From positions 49,657,169 through 49,721,168 of the forward strand of contig OX485806.1 of assembly GCA_950295325.1 (NCBI GenBank): a DNA stretch of 64,000 bases, in the 5' to 3' direction. Shown piece after piece: positions 36,029-45,194 of the stretch (the stretch's first letter is position 1; every line of letters starts with the position of its first letter). The position numbers were made by a program, and so were the translations under genes. Source of the DNA: Polytrichum commune. Taxonomy: Eukaryota > Streptophyta > Polytrichopsida > Polytrichales > Polytrichaceae. Under the pieces are notes generated by a model. It saw only the letters and a list, made by a program, of their open reading frames with translations. It made no database searches and was not told the DNA's origin.

Positions 36029-37138
36029 CTCAAAAGACAAAACCCGGCACTACAAAGGTTCTCCGGAAGACCATCCCTGTTTGGACTTGATTCTTGCAGA
36101 TATACCGGAAGGTCTTCCTGTTCCTGGCATATCAAACCCACCATCGTCCATTCCCGCTTGGAATCAAGAATCGAAAGAGTGGTTACAACCACTATTTGAC
36201 TTTGCCGACCAACATCTGCACGACGACGGGGCAATTATTTTGTTTCACCCTTTTCGTATGAGTACGAAGTCCAATATTCTTGGATATTGCAAATCGTATG
36301 GCTTTGCAATTCGGAAAGAGTGGTGGGGAATGAACCGCCTTCATCTTACATCCCCAATAAATCCAGCATCAACTGTAAGATAATGCTTAAGTCTTCTTTT
36401 TGATCACCGCTGCTTAGTACATTCAGTTTCAATTTCATCCTTGAGGTAGTTCTGAGTGTAGACCCACCAAACTATTATACTCACACAGTTGTGTTGTTTA
36501 CTTTGTGAAGTAATATTGATCTTTATGTCTTGTACATTGTAGACCATGAGGTTCGGTATTTCATTGGCGGTCAGGAGCGCGCCGGGGTCACCTGCATCGA
36601 AGTTTTCATTTCGCCATGTCCCTGAATTGGATCCTTATGGGGTGGATGTTGCACGGGATGATATTCTCCAGAACTTGGTCTCTCGTGAGGACCAACTAAC
36701 TAATGGATCCACACCATGGCGAGGGCCTCGTGAAAAGTCCGTGCTTCTAATGCAAATGTTAATTGAAGCATGTAGCTCCCCAGGGGATATTATTCTAGAC
36801 TGCACGGCAACGACCGGTAATATGTCTTTGTAATCTTCCATTTCAGTTGGTTAATCGTTAATATTGTTTTGTTCTACAAAATTCATAGTGCTTTTTGTAC
36901 TAAGTTTTTCCAACTTCTTTATTTGCAAGATCTTCCATTCATGCCTGCCGCAATGTGCACCGTCACATTGCGGCATTAGAGGCTGATGTAGATATTTTTG
37001 AGGCCTTACTTGCTCCATTGGTTATCTCTAGAGCAGCCTCTGAAGTCACTCTTGAAGACCGTGTCACCAGTGTAGAGGATCCTGAGGGTGAAGATATCCC
37101 CGTTGAGAGGATTGTGAAGAGATCTCGGTTTACTAAGT
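36029..37138 (+). pseudogene. N6/N4-type DNA methyltransferase exons
   Basis: Exon 36,029-36,375 encodes LDLILADIPEGLP, in the place of the catalytic (D/N)PP(Y/F/W) motif IV, followed by an AIILFHP strand. Exon 36,542-36,817 encodes EKSVLLMQMLIEACSSPGD and IILDCTATTG, the motif X helix and motif I strand/loop of beta-class amino-MTases. The next exon (36,930) continues with SSIHACRN and HIAALEADVDIFEALL. The order IV before X-I is that of beta-class (N6_N4_Mtase) enzymes. Motif IV reads D-I-P-E instead of D-P-P-Y and motif I lacks the usual F-x-G-x-G, so activity in this copy is doubtful. It could be an ancestral variation or decay. Confidence 0.7.
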
Positions 37139-37525
37139 GAGTATGGTCCACAAATTCTCTTACCAGTGTCATGTTTTTTTGTGTCATTTCATCTAAAGTT
37201 GAATTATGAACATGGTACCATTGGCATTTGCAGATGCGATAAATTGGGCTATCCTATTCACCGGCCTTTTTTTTGTGACCCTGAATTCTATCCCAGCCCT
37301 CCAAAGTCTCGGCAACTTCCTACATACGCAAATGATATTGCTAATCAACTAGCTGGAGGTTCTTATCAGACATTTAGATCTAAATATCATCCGGGAAGAG
37401 TTTTAGAGTTTTTTGATATAGAAGCTTTTGAGTCTGATGGTCAGGCCTCCTCTGATGCAGATATTAGTGATTCTAGAATGTCTTCATCATCAGGTGATCA
37501 CAGTGATTCGGATATGATGAAATAG

Positions 37526-38436
37526 CTTCATGTGGGTGTCTGTGTACTATCTAATATACCGGTTTTTTTTCCTTTCGTTTTTCATTTTGTGCACTCATTC
37601 CGCATGAAATTCATTGTATTTGTATTACTTTCGGAGTTTATGGGATTGCATATATAAAATTGCAGATTTAAGTTAACTTTTGACTTCATATTTTCTAATA
37701 TTGTTTAAAATAATTTCGAACATCACTTGGTTACTTATTAACGTTTGAATTTACGATTAATTTTATTGTTCATCACTTAATTCCATAATCTTACTATTCA
37801 TTCATACCCTTCTATTTTAAATTTAAGGGTTTCCACTATTCTTCTATTATCGTAAGAAATCATTGAAAAAATATACTTACGATTTTTTGTTGTTGTATTT
37901 ATCTATGGCTATTCAATTGCAAATGAATTCCGACATAAATTGATGTCCACTCTTTTTCTAACTGTCATTCTTGTTTCTTATCCATGACTAGATAGTGAAA
38001 TAGTTTTGGCTTGGTGATTAGTATTCCTAGAACCTAATAGACATTGCACGTGTTTGTAATAACTGAGTAAAATTGCTTTGTAGTGATGGGACGTTATGGT
38101 GGCGACTGATGGGTGTTTGCTTACCATTGTCTTCGCCATGAATTCCTCACCACATTTTGCGTCCCCCCTCTCTCGTTATACTTTGCAAAATGGTATTTAG
38201 GGTTAGATGTTTTCGCCTTAAGTCTGAATATCGGCTGCCTCCACATGCACATGTCTAGAATTTAACATTGAAAGGTGCACCTTGGATTTGGACGAAGAGG
38301 GCGCACATTATTTTCCCGCACGCACGGATATAGGCGTCATTACGTCATTATCTTGTAAAAAAATTAAAATTACATCAAAATATCGCGGTCATAGGGTGTG
38401 CATCACTTGACAGAAATTATCAAAATTACCGTTCAC
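37526..38436. other. Right arm of MULE, non-coding
   Basis: AT-rich sequence after the stop of the fusion gene. No gene or RNA was recognised. It ends at the heptamer repeats of the right terminus. Confidence 0.5.
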
Positions 38437-38504
38437 TTACAGCTCACGGCTCACGGCTCACGGCTCACGGCTCACTGCTCACTGCTCACTAAATAGCTTT
38501 TCCC
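38437..38504 (-). repeat. Right TIR with heptamer repeats
   Basis: About seven tandem copies of a CTCACGG/CTCACTG heptamer (38,440-38,490), then AAATAGCTTTTCCC up to the 11-bp duplication. The complement matches the left end with a few differences. Confidence 0.88.
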
Positions 38505-38953
38505 ATGCCTCTGCGAATGTTGCCCGACCACCAAAGTCCATGATGATCTTGGGCAACGCCAAGTCAAGGAGGCATTTGTCAATCTTGGACAAAAACACTT
38601 TCACCAATTGACTTTCCGCAAAAACACCTCCGACTTATCCTCAGGGACGGCCATAAAGCTGGAAAGTACGCCTTCCTTCAATGCGGATACCAACTCAACC
38701 CGAGTCTTCGAGTGTTGCCTCACCTGGCGCAGCTCCATGCAATGAACCTCCGTCCACTGCTCATAAGTTTGGAGAGCTTCGTGTTCCAAATGCTGAGGCA
38801 AAAGCTCGAACGCATACCAATCGTTAAAATGTTATTTCGTTGGCGTTTCTCTCGCATCCACGTACAAAACCGGATTTTCCAGTCTTGTAGAGAAATGTTC
38901 CCTGCTCGATCGGAAAACCGGTCCCGTATCCTTCCCCAGTCTTATCCTCCATA
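38505..38953 (-). pseudogene. DNMT-gypsy gag N-terminus
   Basis: Minus-strand gag, candidate ATG at 38,953 (MEDKTGEGYGTGF). It continues through EHEALQTYEQWTEVHCMEL and VELVSALKEGVLSSFMAV (38,801-38,601). A frame change near 38,617 is followed by LVKVFLSKIDKCLLDLALP and then the insertion site in RATFAEA. Coding continues at 23,943. The helical gag fold of gypsy elements is assumed from position and the downstream zinc knuckle. Confidence 0.8.
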
Positions 38954-40240
38954 TCGTTAAAGGTTCTCACTCACAGGACGTGAGACCGAGTGATAGTCCC
39001 CTATGCCGAAGTAGGCTAAAAAACCTTGTCGGGTGCTATCACTGGTTCAACGTTCGAGAGGTCCAAGGGATAACCTTCTGTTGCACCTGGGATAGAGAAC
39101 GATAGTGTTGAGTACGAGTTGTAACCATAAACCCATAATGGGTTGGTCACCGAATCAACAACCCAAATGAATTAGTATCCAGGTACAAAGAGAAAAGGGT
39201 CAAAGGCAACCTGCACCTGCAACCACCACCAAAACTTATGGTATGCTGGTCATTAATCTAGCCTCACCACAAGTGAAAACAAACACTGCCCACTTGGTGC
39301 ACAAGCAAAGGTCCCGTCGGTCATTAATCCGACCTCACCTCTATAGTACCCTATCACAATCTATGACAATACAAAAGTTGAGCAGTGTTGGAACACTCCA
39401 GCACTACAGCTTGCCACAGGAGAAGGTACCAAAATAAAATACAAGGAACAATGCAATAACAACACTGGATCTTCTTCCCCAAAACAACACTTAAACAGAA
39501 ATTGAAAGCGACCGCAACCAACTGGTACCCGCCTGTAGTCGGTGGTCAAAATGAAAAGCCCTTGTTGCTTAGGAAAAGAAAATGCCACCTATGCGCATCT
39601 CTTATCTTCCCACTACTACCTAAGAATCTCTTAGTACCATGCCGAGGACCATAGTACCTGGACCATAGTATCTGCCACCATAGTACCTTGCCGAGCGACT
39701 CTCACGTTGGATGCTAGGATCACTGCCAGAGGAAGTACCGAAGGCCCTCACTTGTATCGACGACAGCAGGCGCTCGGATGCGTTATCGAAGGGGCCGAGA
39801 CTGTAAATCACGGCGGCGAGGACACAGGTCGCCACGACCGTGAAGCTGAGAGAAGGGCCCTCAGCACTAGGAAGGAGACCGACTCAGCGTTGTTCGATGC
39901 CGGGGGAAGCTGCACCGATCCGACAAAGATGGGATCAAGGGGGAGGAGAAAGGCACAGGGCGAGCATCCATCCGTTGATGGATTAGAGCAACACTCGGGG
40001 AATAGGCGCTAACCATTCGGTTGGTGCATCCTCACTGAAGTCGGAGCAAGCGGGCGGGATGAGGCATGGGGGTGTGTTGCCTTGAATCCTCCGATGGCAA
40101 GCTCAAGGAGAATGTTGCGGTTTAAGATCAGTGATCATGTTACCAAAGTCTTATGAGTGAGAAATCGTAGTGGGTCGACTGGGAGTCGACTCATTCAGTT
40201 TTCGGGGAACTAAGCTCGGACGTGCTCTGATGTACCATCT
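38954..40240 (-). other. Unresolved 5' leader of DNMT-gypsy
   Basis: No gene was recognised. On the minus strand a weak primer-binding-site candidate lies at 40,223-40,237 (TGGTACATCAGAGCA, close to the initiator-Met type TGGTATCAGAGC but with two extra bases). A TGTCGGGTGC at 39,029 could be an LTR edge. Two short CGGTCATTAATCCGAC-type inverted motifs lie at about 39,245-39,265 and 39,317-39,340. Plus-strand open frames (for example 39,707-40,012) have no recognisable domain. Confidence 0.35.
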
Positions 40241-42290
40241 GGTTCCGTTGGAGACCGAGGAGTTTTGGGCGTTGGTGGATGGATCAGTAAGGATCAGTAA
40301 GGATCTTGCTTGGTACATGGTGCACAAGGTAAATTTAATTAGGGTGAAGGGAGTTTTCTTCCGCCTTTCCAACTGGGATCCATGAGGTGGCATGCATGCC
40401 CACTACCTCACCAAAAATTGAAGACTGAAACTCTTTCCACCTCGTGTTGTCATTCTCACTATCCGATGATCGTGTTGAGGTTGACCCTTGATGAGCAGGG
40501 TGTGGACGAAGGTGGAAAGCAGCCAATGAAGACTACAGCTCAACCGCTGCATATGTTGAACACACAGTCTGGGTTGGGACCGTGAGTGAGTGAGCCAACC
40601 AGCCGGTACATTTACTTTTGTTTTTGCCGGTTCACTCTCTCCATTTGATGTGGTTTTCTGAAGTTGGGAACTCACAAGGTATCTCCTTGCGCGAAGTGGG
40701 AGTGGCTAATCAAACTGCAATCTTGACCTCTGTGAGGCCAAACCACCCACCCTTAAGCGTCCTAATCCGGGTGAGGGAATGGTTATCACATTCATGTTCG
40801 CATAGCTCCCTCTTACCAATTCATAATACTCCATTTCAATTGCCACCAATTCTTGCAAACAATTTATTCCATGATAAAAATACAAGCATTGAAAAATGCT
40901 CTTCTTCTTCTTCCTAAGCTACTTACAAACCAACACTTAAATCCCTAATTACCTAGCCTACCATCTAAGTGCCATTAGTGCACTTGGGCCTTCCCCATGC
41001 CCGGCCGGTTTGCCAATGGTCCATACCCGGCTCCTAACTCGACCCAGTCTCCGAACACTAGCTGCCTAAGCTCACAGTCTTCAACCATCTGCCTAAGCTC
41101 GACAGTCTCAACCAGCTGCCTAAGCTCACAGTCTTCAACCAACTGCCTAAGCTCACAGTCTTCAACCAGCTGCTTAGCCCACAGTCTTCAACCAACTGCC
41201 TAAGCCCACAGTCTTCAACCAGTTGCCTAAGCTCGGCATTCTCAACCAGCTGCCTAAGCTCGGCAGTCTCAACCAGCTGCCTAAGCTCAGCAGTCTCAAC
41301 CAGCTGCCTAAGCTCAGCAGTCTCAACCAGCTGCCTAAGCTCGGTAGTCTCAACCAGCTGCCTAAGCTCGGTAGTCTCAACCAGCTGCCTAACTAAGTAT
41401 CTACCTAATTTCTAACAAGCCCCCTACCTAATTACCCTAACCAAGCCCACTAATTCCACCAAGCCACTACCTAATCCCTACATATTTTCTAGCCCTACGA
41501 GCTCACATTGCCATAGAAAAGGGAGAGAGAGAGAGAGAGGAGAAGAGAAGAGAGGAAAAAAAAAAAAAAAAAAAAAGAGGAGGAGAGGGCACCCAAGACC
41601 ACAAACTCCTTAACCTTCTCTTACTTAGTAGGACCTTATCCTATCCACTAAACCCTCACCCCCTAAACCAACAAGAACATGCTCTAAATCAAACATTTCA
41701 ATCCAAGGCCCTTTTCCTTGCTTCATCAAACACTACTCACTTAACCAAACTATCCAATGCCACTAAGCTTCTAATTAACCACACAAAATAGGCTTAAGGC
41801 CTAGAACATAAAACACACCAAGCCTCACTCTTTTTATACTTTTGATTGTTTCAATAACACTCCAAATGCAATTCTAAGTAAATTCTAAACATAAAACAAA
41901 TATGAGCAACCATTTTGGGCTCATAACCTCTCAATATGATGCTTATGCACTGAGGGTTGCAAACTAGGATATGATTTTTGTAGTTCTGATTGTGCAGCTG
42001 AGTTGGGGCATAGCGTGTAGGGTAAGTGGTAGGTTAATTCTCTGCTTGAGGAGAATTGGTGAAGCCAGGGGAATGGTAGGGAAGAAAGGCGAGCACTTAG
42101 GCGTGTATTGACATTGTATGTGATTGAGCATTTGTGAATGCTTGCATTGAGTTATAAAAAAATGTGTTATACACACCACTTCTCCCATTTCCTTGATTAT
42201 GTTTGCACATGTGAATGGTATGCTTGAATGTGGCACATGATCTCCCACCTAGACTAGGACGCAATTGAAGGGTGGGGATGATTGTGGCTC
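40241..42290. other. Non-coding stretch between DNMT-gypsy and CACTA TnpA exons
   Basis: No gene was seen. It contains a 27-bp minisatellite (41,062-41,397), a GA-rich run (41,522-41,555) ending in 21 adenines (41,556-41,576), and AT-rich sequence. It may be the lost 5' LTR region, another retroposon, or CACTA intron. The right boundary of the nested gypsy was not found. Confidence 0.4.
41062..41397. repeat. 27-bp minisatellite, about 12.5 copies
   Basis: Head-to-tail units with consensus CTGCCTAAGCTCGGCAGTCT then CAACCAG. The left units read CACAGTCTTCAACC and the right units (C/G)GGTAGTCTCAACC, so the array shows a gradient of variants. Because 27 is a multiple of three, the complementary strand has an open frame repeating LRLPSLGSW; there is no evidence it is a gene. 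Confidence 0.92.
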
Positions 42291-44830
42291 ACAAAGTGCC
42301 TACCGGTTGCTTCTTGCGAGGCTTTTGTCGTTGCATATCATACTCAATCTCCTCACGACTTGGATCCCGTTGCAACTCTACTGCCTGCAATAAGACGGGT
42401 TTTCATTTCATTCTATTAATCAGACATTAACCCATTACAATGACGCATAAACAAACTAGACCAAAAAGTCGTCAAGTTTACTAGAACTTGATCACGATGC
42501 GACTACAACTTCACCAGAAGTTGACTAGAACCTGACTACAACGTGACTAGATGTTGTCTACTATGTTACTAGGACGTGACTAGATGTTGACTGCACCATA
42601 ACTACAATATGACTGAAGCACGACAAGAAGTTCACTTTGGAGAGTTACTTACCAGATTTGCGGTGACCTCCCCCTCGGACTTGCTAGCATGAGAAAACCG
42701 CTTTAGTTGAGCCTGGTTATGAGTTAGTGTCTCTGCTTGTTTTAACTTCTTCTCATCTGCGATTAGTGCCAATAGGTTGACCCAATGGTCTTGGCGGATG
42801 TGCTTTGGTTTCTCTCTACGAGCGACCATTAATTTCTTCATAGCATACCTTTTCATTTTTAATTGTGATTTCAAATTGGCATGAAACGACCACTCTGTAA
42901 CGTGCCCAATGCCACCTTCCTACTCAAAGGTATTATCCACCCTCTTCTTGATATTCAACAGTGTCATTCCATTGTGGTCGTTGTAATTATCCACACTGAA
43001 GTCCATGTCCACCGCATGGCCTTGTAAGCATTTCAACCATAAGTGACGGTTTGCCCCGCATGGACTTCCCTTCATATCCACCTCTACTGTGTATCGTTTT
43101 TTTCCCTGTTGCTCTCGGACCGGTGTTTCCTGCTGCCGTGAATGTAGTCGCCTTCGATGGCACCTATCAGCATCCAAGTTTTGTAGAAAACCATTGTATT
43201 CTTCTCCTGCAACAACCTCCGTTGTGAGCTTTGCTGCTTGACGTTGTTTTTGAGCCCTCTGTGCCTTCAACATCTCTAACTATTTGCTCATAATCTTTAG
43301 GTCCATGCTTGCATAGTCGTCCATCCCAACTGCTGAGGTACTACCATGATAACGTTCACCATCGAACCTCCTTGCAACAGGTGGTGTAAAATCCTCAAAT
43401 AGATTGTCGTCCTCCAGGAAATCATGTTCGTCCTCATCGTTAGCTGACCACGTCACACTAGTTGACATGTTGCGTGCTTCCTTTGGTACTGCCGACTCCT
43501 ATTGTCGCATTGTTTGTGGCACCGCAAATTTGGTACTAGAGGATTTTGGTGGCCGTACACGTGCTTCTTCGACTATGCTCTTTGCACTATTCTGCCTTCT
43601 AATTTCCCACCTCGCAGGCTCTGAGAGTTCAAGTTTCCCATGCACATCTCAGTTCATTGACTTATTCCAGGTTCAATGCACGTATTAGGGACTATGGATA
43701 GTTAGAGACTCGGTTTATTTCACTAATATGAGTTACATCTCAAAGATGGTGACTAACAACAGTGAAATTGTTCCAAAACTATACTAACATTATTCATCAA
43801 TCCACCAAGACAGACTACCTACAGTAATGAAATCCTAAAACTTTGTCAAAAATCATTAAAAGTCATGACATAGAAAATGGATACGCACCTTTGAAGGTGT
43901 TTGACGTGCCAGAGATGGTGGCAACAATGCTTCCGAAGAACTTCTGGTCCTCTTCCCTTCTTCTTCTAGTGCCTATTGTTCCTACGCAGTAATTAGTACT
44001 TCACGTCTATTACTTCTACACAACGTACTAGTCAGTACAACTAATTAGAAACACTACTTAATCAAGCAATAGGATCCTCTAAACAATTGGCATGTACAGT
44101 AGTCAAATATCTAACATCGGTGACTAAACATAGTCATCCTATTCCACGACTTTACTAGTACCAATTGAAGATGTATAAAATGTGACCACAAAAACTTACT
44201 TTGTTTCACGACTTTACTAGTGCTAGTAAAAAATGCACATAATGTGACTAGAAATAGTCAAGTTCTCTTGTGAATTGACTAACATTAGTCAAGTATCTAA
44301 ACATTTGATTATCGTGGGTCACAGGGGTTGGATACTGCAGTAAAAAAATCCCAAAATCAAAGCTCAATTGGAAAACGCACCTTTGTTTGAGATGGATTTA
44401 TTAGAGACGTCGGTGATGGTCATATCCTAGACCGCGTAATCCTCTTCACCTCCTCCTCCTGTGGTTCTTCTTGCAAACGACCAGTTCCAGGTTTGGGTAG
44501 TCTTGTTGTTTCCGCCTTTACTGCTCTGCCGACTTTAGATACAAGCGTAGGTAAGCCTAAGTCCTCCAATTTCTTGTTGTTCCTTTCTATGTCCACGCCT
44601 CGTAAGCTGTTAGAGGAACCCCACTTCCGTTACTCGTTCCGGTGCCCTCACTCTTGCTCCCTGTTTCGCCCTCACTACTCTAGTAGCTCGCATTCTCATA
44701 TTCTTCTTCTGTCTCCATGTCAATACAAACCAGAGCTGGAGAGGAAGGACACGGTGGTGGCGGCAGACCAAAAAAATGACGCCATTGTTGCAGCGTGTGT
44801 TTTCTACACCCAACCAGGTAAACCCTACAC
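42291..44830 (-). pseudogene. CACTA TnpA-like gene, N-terminal and middle exons
   Basis: Minus-strand exons. A 5' region lies at about 44,830-44,400 (METEEEYEN-type acidic start, then a LGLPTLVSKVGRAVKAE segment). Next come 43,468-43,280 (acidic, DEDEHDFLEDDNLFEDF), 43,273-42,920 (basic, with HLWLKCLQGHAVDM) and 42,874-42,632. The last has RREKPKHIRQDHWVNLLALI, matching the plant Ptta/En/Spm transposase pattern of a Trp-containing helix followed by a basic stretch. A final exon at 42,386-42,302 (VELQRDPSREEIEYDMQR) ends at a GT donor. The rest lies at 16,627-15,752 beyond the nested gypsy. In En/Spm, TnpA binds subterminal repeats and aids excision. Exon borders are approximate. Confidence 0.65.
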
Positions 44831-45194
44831 CTACACTGCATGCGCGACAAGTAGTTCACTTCGATGGCACTAGAAGAGAGTGTAGCCGTCGGAGCAATAA
44901 GTGCTCTAGATGGTGGGGAGGGAGGGTTAGGGTGATGGCTCCTAGGGTTTCAACATTATCTCCACTACGTAGAAGGTCTCAAGGACACAGAATTCATAGG
45001 TACGCGGATTCACAATGCCCTCCATGAACCCTACATCGTTATCAGATTTGTAGTTGTGTATAGAAACATTTTCATGTTTTGGAAAACACACTTTGCATTC
45101 CGTATCTGAAGACATGGTCTCATAGCATTCCTTCTTGTTGTGAGAACATGAGTACAACACTTCCAAGAAGGTATGCAAATATTCAAAGTTCACA

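Larger units (their letters stand above)
29810..37525 (+). pseudogene. ParB-like / N6-N4 DNA methyltransferase fusion gene
   Basis: Multi-exon plus-strand gene. Candidate 5' exons: about 29,810-30,070 (MITRSRARAKREN, basic) and 30,240-30,440. Better-supported exons follow: 32,461-33,106 (ParB-like), 33,214-about 33,360, 33,585-33,775, 33,865-34,083, 34,239-34,474, about 34,602-35,287 (lysine/glutamate-rich coiled coil), 36,029-36,375, 36,542-36,817, 36,930-37,138 and 37,234-37,525. Nearly all borders have GT/AG. The encoded order is ParB-like domain, helical middle, coiled coil, DNA methyltransferase, acidic serine-rich tail. ParB plus amino-MTase fusions are common in phages and bacteria. 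Breaks: TAG 29,867, TAG 33,295, and frameshifts near 33,660 and 35,025. The 5' exons are the least certain part. Confidence 0.8.
23955..38504. mobile_element. 14.55-kb Mutator-like transposon carrying a ParB-MTase gene
   Basis: The element is bounded by an exact 11-bp target duplication. Its imperfect terminal inverted repeats read GACGAAGCTATTT... on the left and GGGAAAAGCTATTT... on the right (complement), each followed by tandem GTGAGCx-type heptamers. It contains a MULE-type transposase on the minus strand and, divergently, a multi-exon gene for a ParB-like/DNA-methyltransferase fusion on the plus strand. Several tandem-repeat arrays lie in the long first introns of the fusion gene. A 9-11-bp duplication and a transposase with a C-terminal SWIM-type finger fit the Mutator superfamily. 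This copy is not autonomous: both genes are frameshifted. Confidence 0.93.
17443..38953 (-). mobile_element. DNMT-carrying Ty3/gypsy retrotransposon
   Basis: Read on the minus strand, the order is gag start (38,953-38,505), [MULE insertion], rest of gag and CCHC knuckle, aspartic protease, cytosine-C5 DNA methyltransferase, reverse transcriptase, RNase H, integrase, PHD finger, purine tract and 3' LTR candidate. This is the Ty3/gypsy pol order (RT before integrase) with two extra modules. The 5' LTR is unresolved: no copy of the 17,118-17,548 repeat is visible above 38,953, so 38,954-42,290 may contain a rearranged 5' end. Stops and frameshifts occur throughout. The element interrupts the CACTA TnpA-like gene. 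Confidence 0.9.

Noticed and set aside
29810-37525. Bacterial or phage contamination in the assembly
   Set aside because: The ParB-MTase exons are separated by GT/AG introns, and the locus is bounded by an 11-bp duplication inside a plant-type gypsy gag.
39707-40012. Plus-strand 101-codon open frame
   Set aside because: Charged low-complexity composition, no domain, and it lies opposite the presumed gypsy leader.
41174-41380. Minus-strand frame repeating LRLPSLGSW
   Set aside because: Product of the 27-bp minisatellite whose unit length is a multiple of three.
44493-44873. Plus-strand 126-codon open frame
   Set aside because: It overlaps the minus-strand TnpA-like 5' exons and has no recognisable motif; most likely a shadow.
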